Notes: a model not told the origin generated them from the sequence alone. Positions 29,137 through 38,740 are shown, counted from the first letter of the stretch. The stretch: 64,000 bases of DNA from Zoogloea oleivorans (GCF_008107625.1 NZ_SDKK01000001.1:247070-311069); one strand, 5' to 3'. Numbers and translations: made by a program.

Positions 29137-30195
29137 TTAAATGACAAGGAGATGATCTGCGTCGGGCGCGATGGGCTGCTGCCGGGCGAAGAAGGCTTCG
29201 GTATGAATCAGTGTGGACTGCGCCCCCAGCGCCTTTACCGTGGCGACGCAGCTGTCCACAAACGGTGGGCTGCCGGCCACGAAAATGGTGTGTTTCGACA
29301 GGTCGGAAAACAGCCCGGGGAGCACTGCCCGGATGCGCCCGGCGAGGTAGCCATCCTGCTTTTCGCGGGTGAGCGTGATCTTGTAGTCGAGGCCCGGATG
29401 CCGGCTGCGCCACCAGGCCATCAGGCCCTGACTGTAAACGTCGGCCCGGCTGCGCGCCGAGAAAATCAGGCTTACCGGCTGGCGAAAGCCGCGTCGCAAG
29501 GCGGCTTCGGTCAGCGCCAGGATGGGCGCCAGCCCGGTGCCGGCGGCAAGACACAACACAGGCGTATCCACCGACGGGTCGCCGATGAAGCTGCCGTAGG
29601 CGCCGGCCAGTGTGACGCTGTCGCCGGGCTGCAACTGGTCGTGGATCCAGTTGCTGGTGATGCCGCCGTCGGCACGGGCGACCTGCAGCACCAGTTCGCC
29701 ATCCGGGCGTGGCGTGTTGGCGATGGAATAGGCACGGGCCGGAATACCGGCGTCCGGATGGCCCAGCGTCACGTACTGGCCGGGCCAGTAGCGGATCGGC
29801 TCGCCGACCGGGCGCAGGCGCAGTTCGACCACCCGCTCGGTAAGCCGGTGCTTGTCAGTCAGCACAAAGAGGGCAGCGTCGCGCGGCGGAAAGAGCTTGG
29901 GCCGGGCGTCAGCAGTGCCCCATTCAATACTCAGTTCGTCGGAAATCGGCTTGGCCATGCACATCAGGCCGTAGCCCTGGCGACGCTCGTCGCGGGACAA
30001 GGCCATGTCGAGCACCATGCCCTGGTCGAACTGCCCCGATGTGACTTTGACCTTGCATTCGCCACAGGCGCCGGCCCGGCAGTTGTTGGGCAGCGCGTAG
30101 CCGGCTTTTTCGAGGGCCATCAGGACGGTGTCGCCGTCGGCGCACGTCACCGACTTGCCCGAGGGTTGCAGGATGATGCGAGCGATGTTTGTCAT
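29137..30195 (-). CDS. 2Fe-2S ferredoxin-NAD(P)H reductase (oxygenase-reductase type)
   Basis: The ATG at 30193-30195 gives 352 residues. A plant-type [2Fe-2S] domain comes first ('CRAGACGECKVKV' and the distal Cys in 'LMCMAKP'), then FAD ('RAYSIANTP') and NAD(P) ('LAAGTGLAPILALTEAAL') domains. This order is opposite to PaaE, where the ferredoxin is C-terminal, and is the order of phenol hydroxylase and CDP-glucoseen reductase-like proteins. It is divergent from paaN across a shared operator. Its electron acceptor is unclear; a spare reductase for the PaaABC(D)E oxygenase is one option. Confidence 0.82.
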   Translation of the reverse strand: MTNIARIILQPSGKSVTCADGDTVLMALEKAGYALPNNCRAGACGECKVKVTSGQFDQGMVLDMALSRDERRQGYGLMCMAKPISDELSIEWGTADARPKLFPPRDAALFVLTDKHRLTERVVELRLRPVGEPIRYWPGQYVTLGHPDAGIPARAYSIANTPRPDGELVLQVARADGGITSNWIHDQLQPGDSVTLAGAYGSFIGDPSVDTPVLCLAAGTGLAPILALTEAALRRGFRQPVSLIFSARSRADVYSQGLMAWWRSRHPGLDYKITLTREKQDGYLAGRIRAVLPGLFSDLSKHTIFVAGSPPFVDSCVATVKALGAQSTLIHTEAFFARQQPIAPDADHLLVI

Positions 30196-30232
30196 TGGCC
30201 TGTAATTCCATTCTTTCTGTAGGGTTAATAAA

Positions 30233-30271
30233 TGATACAAAATAAAATTATTTTATATAAAAAATGTATCT
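30233..30271. promoter_or_regulatory. Putative PaaX operator between the reductase gene and paaN
   Basis: TGATAC(N27)GTATCT in an A/T-only setting, 38 bp before the reductase start. It is the same dyad as at 26352-26389, with one more base between the half-sites. Confidence 0.55.
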
Positions 30272-30441
30272 ATTTTGCGGGGGCGAGAAAAATCTCTGCG
30301 CTTTTTTGTTTGTCCGAAAAATCGTTTTTTTCTGATGTTTTTCAAAATAACTAACTGAAAATTATAATATTTTAAAATATGGAACTGATTTCTATGGGGG
30401 GAATGTTGTGCATTCATACCAAAAAAATGCGATACCAAGCA

Positions 30442-30470
30442 TTGACATAGATCATCTAGGTTTGTAACGT
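30442..30470 (+). promoter_or_regulatory. paaN: Sigma-70-type promoter of the paa operon
   Basis: TTGACA, 17-nt spacer, TAACGT (weak -10), 38 bp before the paaN ATG. The 30196-30507 gap is otherwise AT-rich sequence with the PaaX-like dyad. Confidence 0.5.
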
Positions 30471-30507
30471 TTGCTCCAGAAGACAAAACCCAACCGGAGA
30501 CAGACGA

Positions 30508-32175
30508 ATGACGCATCCCCTGTTCGAAAAGCATCGCGCCACCCTCGAAGGCGCCCTCGGCGCCATCGCCACCCGCAGCTACTGGTCGGCCTACCCGGAA
30601 ATGCCGAGCCCCAAGGTGTATGGCGAAACGGCTCCCGACGACGGCAAGCGCGCTTTCGAGGCGCATCTGGGCCAGCAATTCGAACTGGGTCAGCCGGGCC
30701 AGAACGGCTGGCTGGGTGGTGAGTCCTCGCCCTACGGCGTGGCGCTGGATGTGCGCTACCCGGTGTGCGATCCGGATGCGTTGATCGCCGCCGGCCTTGA
30801 AGCCATGAAGGGCTGGCAGGCCGTGGGCGCCGATGGCCGCACCGGCATCTGTCTGGAAATCCTTGAGCGCCTCAACAAGCAGAGCTTCGAGCTGGCCCAC
30901 GCGGTGATGATGACCACCGGCCAGGGCTGGATGATGGCCTTCCAGGCCGGCGCCCCCCACGCCCAGGACCGCGGCCTCGAAGCCGTGGCCTATGCCTGGC
31001 GCGAGCAGAGCTTCGTGCCCGCCGAGGCGGTATGGGAAAAGCCCCAGGGCAAGAACCCGGCGTTGGTCATGAAGAAGCACTTTCAGATCGTCGGCCGTGG
31101 TATTGGCCTGGTGATCGGCTGCGGCACCTTCCCGACCTGGAACACCTACCCGGGCCTCTTCGCGGCGCTGTCCACCGGCAACGCGGTGATCGTCAAGCCG
31201 CACAGCAACGCCATCCTGCCGGCCGCCATCACCGTGCGCACGGTGCGCGCCGTGCTGGCTGAAAACGGCATCGACCCCAACCTGGTCAGCCTGTGCGTCA
31301 CCGACAAGCGCGCCACCACCCAGGCCCTGGCCACCCACCCGGCGGTCAAGTCGGTCGATTTCACCGGCGGCAACGTGTTCGGCCAGTGGCTCATCGACAA
31401 TTCCCGCCAGGCCCAGGTGTATGCCGAGCTGGCCGGTGTGAACAACATCGTCATCGACTCCACCAACGCCTACAAGGCGATGCTGGGCAATCTGGCCTTC
31501 ACGCTGTCCCTGTATTCGGGCCAGATGTGCACCACCTCCCAGGCGCTGTTTGTGCCGGCTGGTGGCATCGAGACCGAAGATGGCCACAAGTCCTACGACG
31601 AGTTCTGCGCCGATCTGGCCAAGTCTGTCGAACGCTTCCTGTCCAAGCCCGAAGTCGCCCATGCCGTGCTCGGCGCAATCCAGTCCGCCGACACTGCCGA
31701 GCGCATCAATCTTGCCAACAGCGGTGAGCTGGGCAAGGTCGTGCTGGCCTCCACCAAGCTCGACAACCCGGACTTTCCGGCTGCCAACGTGCGCACCCCG
31801 GTGCTGCTGGCTTGCGATGCCGCTGACGAGAAGCTCTACATGGAAGAGCGCTTCGGCCCGATCAGTTTCATCGTCAAGGTGGCCGACACCGCCGCCGGCA
31901 TCGCCCTGTCCGAGCGCGTGGTCAGCACCCACGGCGCGCTGACCACCGGCGTGTATTCCACCCAGCAGGACGTGATCGACGCGATGACCGAAGCTACCTG
32001 GCGCAGCAAGGTGGCCCTGTCCATCAACCTGACCGGCGGCGTCTTCGTGAATCAGTCAGCGGCGTACTCCGACTACCACGGCACCGGTGGCAACCCGGCC
32101 GCCAACGCGTCCTACTCGGACTCGGCCTTCGTCGCCAACCGCTTCCGCGTTGTGCAACGTCGCTACCACGCCTGA
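30508..32175 (+). CDS. paaN: Phenylacetate degradation aldehyde dehydrogenase PaaN
   Basis: 555 residues of the ALDH superfamily, PaaN subtype. The catalytic Cys is in 'SGQMCTTSQ', the general-base Glu region in 'YAELAGVNN', and the cofactor loop is 'FTGGNVFGQ'. It lacks the MaoC-like hydratase domain of PaaZ, so it can only supply the semialdehyde-CoA dehydrogenase step; a separate oxepin-CoA hydrolase is needed and none is obvious nearby. It is the first gene of the long operon, with an RBS-like CGGAGACAGACG before the ATG. Confidence 0.9.
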   Translation: MTHPLFEKHRATLEGALGAIATRSYWSAYPEMPSPKVYGETAPDDGKRAFEAHLGQQFELGQPGQNGWLGGESSPYGVALDVRYPVCDPDALIAAGLEAMKGWQAVGADGRTGICLEILERLNKQSFELAHAVMMTTGQGWMMAFQAGAPHAQDRGLEAVAYAWREQSFVPAEAVWEKPQGKNPALVMKKHFQIVGRGIGLVIGCGTFPTWNTYPGLFAALSTGNAVIVKPHSNAILPAAITVRTVRAVLAENGIDPNLVSLCVTDKRATTQALATHPAVKSVDFTGGNVFGQWLIDNSRQAQVYAELAGVNNIVIDSTNAYKAMLGNLAFTLSLYSGQMCTTSQALFVPAGGIETEDGHKSYDEFCADLAKSVERFLSKPEVAHAVLGAIQSADTAERINLANSGELGKVVLASTKLDNPDFPAANVRTPVLLACDAADEKLYMEERFGPISFIVKVADTAAGIALSERVVSTHGALTTGVYSTQQDVIDAMTEATWRSKVALSINLTGGVFVNQSAAYSDYHGTGGNPAANASYSDSAFVANRFRVVQRRYHA

Positions 32176-32184
32176 GGAGTCGCC

Positions 32185-32982
32185 ATGGACTACCAGAACA
32201 TCCTCTTCACGGTGGAGGCGGGCATTGCCCGCCTGACGCTGAACCGCCCGGACAAGCTCAACAGCTTCACCGGCGAGATGCACGCCGAACTGCGCGACGC
32301 CCTCGACACCATCCAGGCCGACAAGCGCATTCGCGTGCTGGTGCTCAGTGGCGCCGGCCGGGCCTTCAGCGCCGGCCAGGATCTGGCCGACCCCGAAATG
32401 GCGATGGCCCCGGGCCAGCCCATGCCGGACATCGGCAACGTGGTCGAAAAGAACTACAAGCCGCTGGTGCTGCGCCTGCAAAACCTGCGCGTGCCGACCA
32501 TCGCCGCGGTAAACGGCATTGCCGCCGGTGCCGGCGCCAGCGTGGCGCTGGCCTGTGACCTGGTTGTCGCCACCAAGTCGGCGTCCTTCCTGCAGGCCTT
32601 CAGCAAGATCGGCCTGGTGCCCGACACCGGCGGTACGTGGTTCCTGCCCCAGCGCGTCGGCATGGCCCGCGCCATGGGCCTGGCCCTGCTGGCCGAAAAG
32701 CTGCCCGCCGAAAAGGCTGCCGAATGGGGCCTGATCTGGGCTGCGGTTGAAGATGCCGAGTTCGCCGCCACCGTCGATCGTCTGGCCACCCAGCTTTCCA
32801 CCGCGCCGACCAAGGCCCTGGTGCGCACCCGTCAGGCCCTGCATGCGGCGCCCGGCCATACGCTCGAGCAGCAACTTTCCTTTGAAGGCAGCTTCATGCG
32901 CGAACTGGGCTGGAGCCCGGATTACGCCGAAGGCGTCGCCGCCTTCATGGAAAAGCGCGCACCGAAGTTCACCGGGGAATGA
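32185..32982 (+). CDS. paaG: Ring-1,2-epoxyphenylacetyl-CoA isomerase (crotonase family)
   Basis: 265 residues. The crotonase fold has the oxyanion-hole motif 'AGRAFSAGQDLAD', 'ACDLVVATKSASFLQAFSKIGLVPDTGG', and a C-terminal 'GVAAFMEKRAPKF'. The 'GQDLADP' and 'GLVPDTGGTW' signatures are PaaG-like. It converts the epoxide to oxepin-CoA. It starts 10 bp after paaN and overlaps paaH by 4 bp. Confidence 0.92.
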   Translation: MDYQNILFTVEAGIARLTLNRPDKLNSFTGEMHAELRDALDTIQADKRIRVLVLSGAGRAFSAGQDLADPEMAMAPGQPMPDIGNVVEKNYKPLVLRLQNLRVPTIAAVNGIAAGAGASVALACDLVVATKSASFLQAFSKIGLVPDTGGTWFLPQRVGMARAMGLALLAEKLPAEKAAEWGLIWAAVEDAEFAATVDRLATQLSTAPTKALVRTRQALHAAPGHTLEQQLSFEGSFMRELGWSPDYAEGVAAFMEKRAPKFTGE

Positions 32983-34514
32983 GCGTGACCGAGGCGCTCA
33001 AATCTTCTTCCGTCGTCGCTGTAGTCGGCACCGGTGCCATGGGCGCCGGCATCGCCCAAGTGGCGGCTGCCGCTGGCCACGTGGTCAAGCTGCTCGACAA
33101 CCGCCCCGAGGCGGCTGCCAAGGCGGTGGCCGGCATCCGTGCCCAGTTCGCCCGTCTGGCCGAAAAGGGCAAGCTGACGGCTGAGGCGGCGCAGGCCGCC
33201 GGCGCGCGGCTGCTTCCGGTCGACCAACTGGCCGATCTGGCGGACGCCGCGCTGGTCGTCGAAGCCATTGTCGAAAGCCTCGAAGCCAAGCAAAAGCTCT
33301 ACAGCGATCTCGAAGCCATCGTCGGCGCCGACTGCATCTTCGGCACCAACACCTCATCGATTTCGGTGACCGCCATCGGTGCCGCCCTCAAGCGTCCCGA
33401 GCGTCTGGCCGGCCTGCATTTCTTCAACCCGGCGCCGCTGATGGCGCTGGTGGAGATCGTCTCCGGCCTGGCCACCGACAAGGCCGTTGCCGACACCCTG
33501 TTCGCCACTGCGGCGGCCTGGGGCAAGACGCCGGTGCATGCCCGCTCGACCCCCGGCTTCATCGTCAACCGGGTGGCCCGGCCGTACTACGCCGAATCCC
33601 TGCGCATCCTCAACGAAGGCGGCGCCGACTGCGCCACCCTCGACGCGGTGATGCGCGAGGCGGGTGGCTTTCGCATGGGCCCCTTCGAGCTGATGGACAT
33701 GATCGGCCACGACGTGAATTTCGCCGTGACCCGCTCGGTGTGGAACGCTTTCTATAACGACCAGCGCTTCCTGCCGTCGCTGATTCAGCAGGAACTGGTG
33801 GATGCCGGCTTCTATGGTCGCAAGAGCGGCCGTGGCTTCTACGATTACCGGGACGGCGCCGAGCGCCCGCAGGCGAAGAACGCGGTCGCCCAGGGTGTGC
33901 CGGGCCAGATCGTGCTGCACGGCGAGTCTGCCGCCGCGCTGGCGCTGGCCGACCGGCTGCATGAGCGGGACGTTGCCTACAGCTGGGGCGAGGCCGACGA
34001 CGGCCGTATCGCCGAAGCCGGTGACGCCGTGATTTACGTGACCGATGGCCGCACCGCCACCCGTCGGGCTGCCGATACCGGCATCACCAACACGGTGCTG
34101 ATCGATCTGGCCCTCGACTACACCCAGGCCAGCCGCCTGGCGATGAGTGCGGCGCAGGGCTGTTTTGCTCCGGCCGTCGGTGCGGCCATCGGTTTGCTGC
34201 AGGCCGCCGGTTTCTCGGTCTCGCGCCTGGCTGACGTACCCGGCCTGGCCGTGATGCGTACGGTGGCGATGCTCGCCAACGAGGCCGCCGACGCCGTGAA
34301 TCAGGGCGTGTGCGATGTGGCCGGTGCCGATTCGGCCATGCGCCTGGGTGTCAATTACCCCCGCGGGCCGCTGGCCTGGGCCGATCTGGCAGGCTTGCCG
34401 GCCATCTGCCGGGTGCTCGCCAACCTCGGCCAGTTTTACGGTGAAGACCGCTACCGCATCTCGCCCCTCATTCAGCAGCAGGTTTCCGCCGGAAAGAACA
34501 TCCATGACCGATAA
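32979..34514 (+). CDS. paaH: 3-hydroxyadipyl-CoA dehydrogenase
   Basis: 511 residues starting at an ATG that overlaps the paaG stop (ATGA). The N-terminal Rossmann motif is 'VVGTGAMGAGIAQVAAAAGH', the 3-hydroxyacyl-CoA dehydrogenase motif 'HFFNPAPLMALVEIV', and 'GFIVNRVARPYYAESLRI' follows. A second C-terminal HAD domain ('GVNYPRGPLAWADLAGL') gives the long PaaH form. NAD-dependent oxidation of 3-hydroxyadipyl-CoA. Confidence 0.93.
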   Translation: MSVTEALKSSSVVAVVGTGAMGAGIAQVAAAAGHVVKLLDNRPEAAAKAVAGIRAQFARLAEKGKLTAEAAQAAGARLLPVDQLADLADAALVVEAIVESLEAKQKLYSDLEAIVGADCIFGTNTSSISVTAIGAALKRPERLAGLHFFNPAPLMALVEIVSGLATDKAVADTLFATAAAWGKTPVHARSTPGFIVNRVARPYYAESLRILNEGGADCATLDAVMREAGGFRMGPFELMDMIGHDVNFAVTRSVWNAFYNDQRFLPSLIQQELVDAGFYGRKSGRGFYDYRDGAERPQAKNAVAQGVPGQIVLHGESAAALALADRLHERDVAYSWGEADDGRIAEAGDAVIYVTDGRTATRRAADTGITNTVLIDLALDYTQASRLAMSAAQGCFAPAVGAAIGLLQAAGFSVSRLADVPGLAVMRTVAMLANEAADAVNQGVCDVAGADSAMRLGVNYPRGPLAWADLAGLPAICRVLANLGQFYGEDRYRISPLIQQQVSAGKNIHDR

Positions 34515-34971
34515 GCACCTCAACAAGGCAGAAGCCCAGGCCCTGGCCGAGTCCGTCGCCGAAGTCATGTGGGCCCGCGACCGCGCCACCAACGCCCTCG
34601 GCATGAAGATCGAGGCGGTGCGGCCGGGCTATGCGCGGATCTCGATGACGGTGCGCGGCGACATGGTGAATGGCCATCACATCTGCCACGGCGGCCTGAT
34701 TTTCACGCTGGCCGACAGCGCCTTTGCCTACGCCTGCAATAGCTATAACAAGAACACGGTGGCCTCCGCCTGCAACATCGACTTCCTGGCTCCCGGCCGG
34801 GAAGGCGACACGCTGGATGCCGAAGCCGTCGAGCAGTCCCAGGCCGGCCGCACCGGCGTCTATGACGTGACCGTGCGGGACAGCGCGGGCAAGACCATCG
34901 CCCTGTTCCGGGGCAAGAGCTACCGCATTTCCGGCGAAGTCATTGCCGGACTGGCTGCCGAGAAATCCTGA
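34504..34971 (+). CDS. paaI: Hotdog acyl-CoA thioesterase PaaI
   Basis: 155 residues, overlapping the paaH 3' end by 11 bp. The hotdog core motif 'NGHHICHGGLIFTLADSAFAYA' and 'NIDFLAPGREGDTL' are typical of PaaI, which hydrolyses phenylacetyl-CoA-type thioesters and frees CoA when the pathway stalls. Confidence 0.93.
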   Translation: MTDKHLNKAEAQALAESVAEVMWARDRATNALGMKIEAVRPGYARISMTVRGDMVNGHHICHGGLIFTLADSAFAYACNSYNKNTVASACNIDFLAPGREGDTLDAEAVEQSQAGRTGVYDVTVRDSAGKTIALFRGKSYRISGEVIAGLAAEKS

Positions 34972-35011
34972 GCAGCCTTTTATCGAATAACACGGAGAGG
35001 AGAGACACCCC

Positions 35012-36337
35012 ATGACCGCAAGAATCCCCCAGCCCGGCGATCTCGAGCCCATCGAAACCGCCAGCCGCGACGAAATCTCGGCCCTGCAACTCGAACGCCT
35101 GAAGTGGTCGGTGCGCCACAGCTACGACAACGTCGCCCCGTACCACGCGCGTTGCGTTGAAAAAGGCGTTCATCCGGACGACCTGAAGACGCTGGCCGAC
35201 CTCGCCAAGTTTCCGTTCATGACCAAGACGGACCTGCGCGACCACTACCCGTTTGGCCTCTTTGCCGTGCCGCGCACCAAGCTGGCACGCCTGCACGCCT
35301 CCAGCGGCACCACCGGCAAGTCGGTAGTCGTCGGCTACACCAAGAACGACATCGACAACTGGTCCAACGTGGTTGCCCGTTCGATCCGCGCCGCGGGTGG
35401 CCGGGCCGGCGACATGGTGCATATCGCCTACGGCTACGGGATGTTCACCGGCGGCCTTGGGGCCCACTTCGGTGTTGAGCGCGCCGGCTGTTGCGCGGTG
35501 CCGATGTCCGGCGGCCAGACCGAAAAGCAGGTCCAGCAGATCATGGACTTCAAGCCCGAAATCATCATGGTGACGCCGTCCTACTCGCTGGTCATCGCCG
35601 AGGAGTTCGAGCGCCTGGGCATCAAGCCCGATGAAATCTCGCTGAAAGTTGGCATCTTCGGCGCCGAGCCGTGGGGGCAGGGCATGCGTCACGAGATCGA
35701 GCGCAAGCTCGGCATCGACGCCATCGACATCTACGGCCTGACCGAAGTGATGGGCCCCGGCGTGGCCTGTGAATGCATCGAGTCGAAGGACGGCCCGGTG
35801 ATCTGGGAAGACCATTTCTACCCCGAGATCATCGACCCGGAAACCGGCGAAGTGCTGCCCGACGGCGAAGAGGGTGAGCTGGTGTTCACCTCGCTGACCA
35901 AGGAAGCCTTCCCGGTCATCCGCTACCGCACCCGCGACCTGACCCGCCTGCTGCCGCCCACCTCGCGCTCGTTCCGGCGCATGGACAAGATCACCGGTCG
36001 TTCCGACGACATGCTGATCATCCGCGGCGTCAATGTCTTCCCGACCCAGATCGAGGAGCAGATCCTGCGCGACCCGCGCCTGACCGGCAACTACCAGATC
36101 GTGCTGACCCGCGACGGCCACATGGACAACGTGGAAGTGCGTTGCGAAGTGCAGCGCGAACTGTCCGGCAAGCTCGGCCGCGGCACCATCGAAGAGATCG
36201 CCCGCGCGCTGCAGCACCACATCAAAACCATCATCGGCATCTCGACCAAGGTGAACGTCATGGACTTCGAGTCCATCCCGCGCACCCAGACGGGCAAGGC
36301 CCGCCGCGTTGTCGACCAGCGCCCGAAGCAGATCTGA
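35012..36337 (+). CDS. paaK: Phenylacetate-CoA ligase
   Basis: 441 residues with GGAGAGGAG upstream of the ATG. The ATP-binding loop 'HASSGTTGKSVVVGYT', 'GAEPWGQGMRHEIE', 'YGLTEVMGPGVACE' and 'RTRDLTRLL', plus C-terminal 'GRSDDMLIIRGVNVFPTQIE', are those of PaaK. It makes phenylacetyl-CoA from phenylacetate, ATP and CoA, the entry step and the source of the PaaX inducer. Confidence 0.95.
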   Translation: MTARIPQPGDLEPIETASRDEISALQLERLKWSVRHSYDNVAPYHARCVEKGVHPDDLKTLADLAKFPFMTKTDLRDHYPFGLFAVPRTKLARLHASSGTTGKSVVVGYTKNDIDNWSNVVARSIRAAGGRAGDMVHIAYGYGMFTGGLGAHFGVERAGCCAVPMSGGQTEKQVQQIMDFKPEIIMVTPSYSLVIAEEFERLGIKPDEISLKVGIFGAEPWGQGMRHEIERKLGIDAIDIYGLTEVMGPGVACECIESKDGPVIWEDHFYPEIIDPETGEVLPDGEEGELVFTSLTKEAFPVIRYRTRDLTRLLPPTSRSFRRMDKITGRSDDMLIIRGVNVFPTQIEEQILRDPRLTGNYQIVLTRDGHMDNVEVRCEVQRELSGKLGRGTIEEIARALQHHIKTIIGISTKVNVMDFESIPRTQTGKARRVVDQRPKQI

Positions 36338-36347
36338 GGACGACCCC

Positions 36348-37553
36348 ATGACTGAAGCCTTTATCTGCGACGCCATCCGCACGCCCATTGGTCGCTATGC
36401 CGGCACCCTCGCCAGCGTGCGCCCCGACGACCTCGGCGCGGTGCCCCTCAAGGCCCTGATGGCCCGCAACCCGCAAGTCGACTGGGCCGCTGTCGAGGAC
36501 ATCATCTACGGCTGCGCCAACCAGGCCGGCGAAGACAACCGCAACGTGGCGCGCATGTCCGGCCTGTTGTCGGGCCTGCCCATCGAGGTGCCGGGCACCA
36601 CGGTGAACCGCCTGTGCGGTTCCGGCATGGATGCCATCGGCCTGGCTGCGCGCTCCATCAAGTCGGGTGAAACCGAGCTGATGATTGCTGGCGGCGTCGA
36701 GAGCATGTCCCGTGCGCCCTTCGTGATGGGCAAGGCCGAATCCGCCTTCTCCCGTAACGCTTCGATCTTCGACACCACCATCGGCTGGCGCTTCATCAAT
36801 CCGATGATGAAGAAGCTCTACGAGACCCACTCGATGCCGCAGACGGCCGACAACGTCGCCGCCGACTTCGGCATCTCCCGCGCCGATCAGGACGCCTTTG
36901 CGCTGCGCTCGCAACAGCGCTGGGCCGCCGCCAACGAAGCCGGCCGTTTTGCCGACGAGCTGGTGCCGGTGGAGATCCCGCGCAAGAAGGGCGAGCCGAT
37001 TGTCTTCACTACCGACGAGCATCCGCGCCCCGAAACCACGCTGGACATGCTGGCCAAGCTGAAGGGCGTCAATGGCCCCGAACTGTCGGTTACCGCTGGC
37101 AACGCCTCCGGCGTCAATGACGGCGCCTGTGCGCTGCTGCTGGCGTCCGGCGCTGCCGCTGCCAAACACGGCCTGACGCCGAAGGCGCGTGTCGTCGCCA
37201 TGGCGACCGCCGGCGTTGCCCCGCGGATCATGGGCTTCGGCCCGGCGCCGGCCGTGCGCAAGGTGCTTGCCAAGGCCGGCCTCACGCTGGCCCAGATGGA
37301 CGTCATCGAACTCAACGAAGCCTTCGCGGCGCAGGGCCTGGCGGTGCTGCGTGACCTCGGCCTGGCCGACGACGAAGCGCGGGTCAATCCGAATGGCGGC
37401 GCCATCGCCATGGGCCATCCGCTGGGCATGAGCGGTGCCCGCCTGGTGACCACCGCAAGTTACGAACTGGCCCGGCGGGGCGGCCGCTATGCCCTTTGCA
37501 CCATGTGCATCGGCGTCGGCCAGGGCATTGCCATCATCATCGAACGCGTTTGA
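36348..37553 (+). CDS. paaJ: 3-oxoadipyl-CoA thiolase
   Basis: 401 residues from the ATG at 36348, 10 bp after paaK. Thiolase motifs: nucleophilic Cys in 'VNRLCGSGMDA', 'NGGAIAMGHPLGMSGAR', and the second Cys in 'ALCTMCIGVGQG'. 'ELNEAFAAQGL' is also conserved. It cleaves 3-oxoadipyl-CoA and the related dehydrosuberyl-CoA intermediate. The sequence alone does not separate PaaJ from PcaF; context favours PaaJ. Confidence 0.92.
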   Translation: MTEAFICDAIRTPIGRYAGTLASVRPDDLGAVPLKALMARNPQVDWAAVEDIIYGCANQAGEDNRNVARMSGLLSGLPIEVPGTTVNRLCGSGMDAIGLAARSIKSGETELMIAGGVESMSRAPFVMGKAESAFSRNASIFDTTIGWRFINPMMKKLYETHSMPQTADNVAADFGISRADQDAFALRSQQRWAAANEAGRFADELVPVEIPRKKGEPIVFTTDEHPRPETTLDMLAKLKGVNGPELSVTAGNASGVNDGACALLLASGAAAAKHGLTPKARVVAMATAGVAPRIMGFGPAPAVRKVLAKAGLTLAQMDVIELNEAFAAQGLAVLRDLGLADDEARVNPNGGAIAMGHPLGMSGARLVTTASYELARRGGRYALCTMCIGVGQGIAIIIERV

Positions 37554-37582
37554 CACACAACACCCGTAGAGGAGACAACCCG

Positions 37583-38728
37583 ATGAAAAAAACGATGAAG
37601 ACCTTCCTTGCCGGCGCCGTACTGGCGCTGGGCAGCCTGGCCGCAATGGCTGCCGATCCGATCAAGGTCGGTTCGGTGCTGTCGGTAACCGGCCCCGCTG
37701 CCTTTCTGGGCGACCCGGAGCTGAAGACCCTGCAGTTGTACGTGGAGGACATCAACAAGAAGGGCGGCGTGCTTGGCCGTCAGCTCCAGCTCGTTCATTA
37801 CGACGACGGCAGCGACGCCAACAAGGCCAACGGCTTTGCCAAGCGCCTGCTCGACGACGACAAGGTGGACATCCTGATCGGCGGCACCACCACCGGTTCC
37901 ACCATGTCGATGGTGCCGCTGGCCGAGAAGTCGGGCACGCCCTTCATCTCCCTGGCGGGCGCCGTGGTGATCATCGAGCCGGTCAAGAAGTTCGTCTTCA
38001 AGACGCCGCACACCGACCGCATGGCCGCCGAGAAAGTCTTCGAGGACATGAAGAAGCGCGGCCTCACCAAGGTGGCGCTGTTCTCCGAAACCAGCGGTTT
38101 TGGCCAGTCCGGCAAGAAGGAAACCGAGCTGGTGGCCGGCAAGTACGGCATCACCCTGGTGGCCAACGAAACCTACGGCCCCAAGGACACCGACATGAGC
38201 CCGCAGCTCACCAAGATCAAGGGCACGCCGGGCGTGCAGGCGGTGTTCGTGTTCGGTCTGGGTCAGGGCCCGGCCATCGTCACCAAGAACTACAAGCAGC
38301 TCGGCATCACGCTGCCCCTGTACCAGTCCCACGGCGTCGCGTCGGATGAGTTCCTGAAGCTCGCCGGCCCGGCTGCCGAAGGTGTGCGCCTGCCGTCGCC
38401 GGCTCAGTTGATCGCCGACAAGCTGCCTGCCAATGACCCGCAGAAGCCTGTCGTGACCGCCTACGACAAGGCCTACAAGGAGCGCTACAAGCAGGACGTG
38501 TCCACCTTCGGCGGCTACGCCTACGACGGCCTGATGCTGGCTGTCGATGCGATCAAGCGCGCCGGCAGCACCGACAAGGCCAAGGTTCGCGACGCCATCG
38601 AAGCCACCAAGGGCTATGTGGGCTCCAGCGGCAAGGTGACCATGTCGGCCACCGACCACATGGGCCTCGACCTGTCTTCCTTCCGCATGCTGGAAGTGAA
38701 GAACGGCGACTGGACGATCTCGCAGTAA
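37583..38728 (+). CDS. Periplasmic solute-binding protein of the liv-type transporter
   Basis: 381 residues from the ATG at 37583 (AGGAGACAACCCG upstream). A signal peptide ends 'LAAMA'. The mature start 'ADPIKVGSVLSVTGPAAFLGDPE' is typical of the LivK/Peripla_BP_6 family. It lies inside the paa operon, away from its likely partners livHMG and hemerythrin-livF (22313-26215). That split and shared regulation suggest the system imports phenylacetate or a related aromatic acid (inference). Confidence 0.9.
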   Translation: MKKTMKTFLAGAVLALGSLAAMAADPIKVGSVLSVTGPAAFLGDPELKTLQLYVEDINKKGGVLGRQLQLVHYDDGSDANKANGFAKRLLDDDKVDILIGGTTTGSTMSMVPLAEKSGTPFISLAGAVVIIEPVKKFVFKTPHTDRMAAEKVFEDMKKRGLTKVALFSETSGFGQSGKKETELVAGKYGITLVANETYGPKDTDMSPQLTKIKGTPGVQAVFVFGLGQGPAIVTKNYKQLGITLPLYQSHGVASDEFLKLAGPAAEGVRLPSPAQLIADKLPANDPQKPVVTAYDKAYKERYKQDVSTFGGYAYDGLMLAVDAIKRAGSTDKAKVRDAIEATKGYVGSSGKVTMSATDHMGLDLSSFRMLEVKNGDWTISQ

Positions 38729-38740
38729 TCGCAAAACCCT

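Noticed and set aside
30253-31932. Long minus-strand frame opposite paaN
   Set aside because: The plus strand encodes a complete ALDH; the antisense product is Gly/His-rich and unlike any protein.
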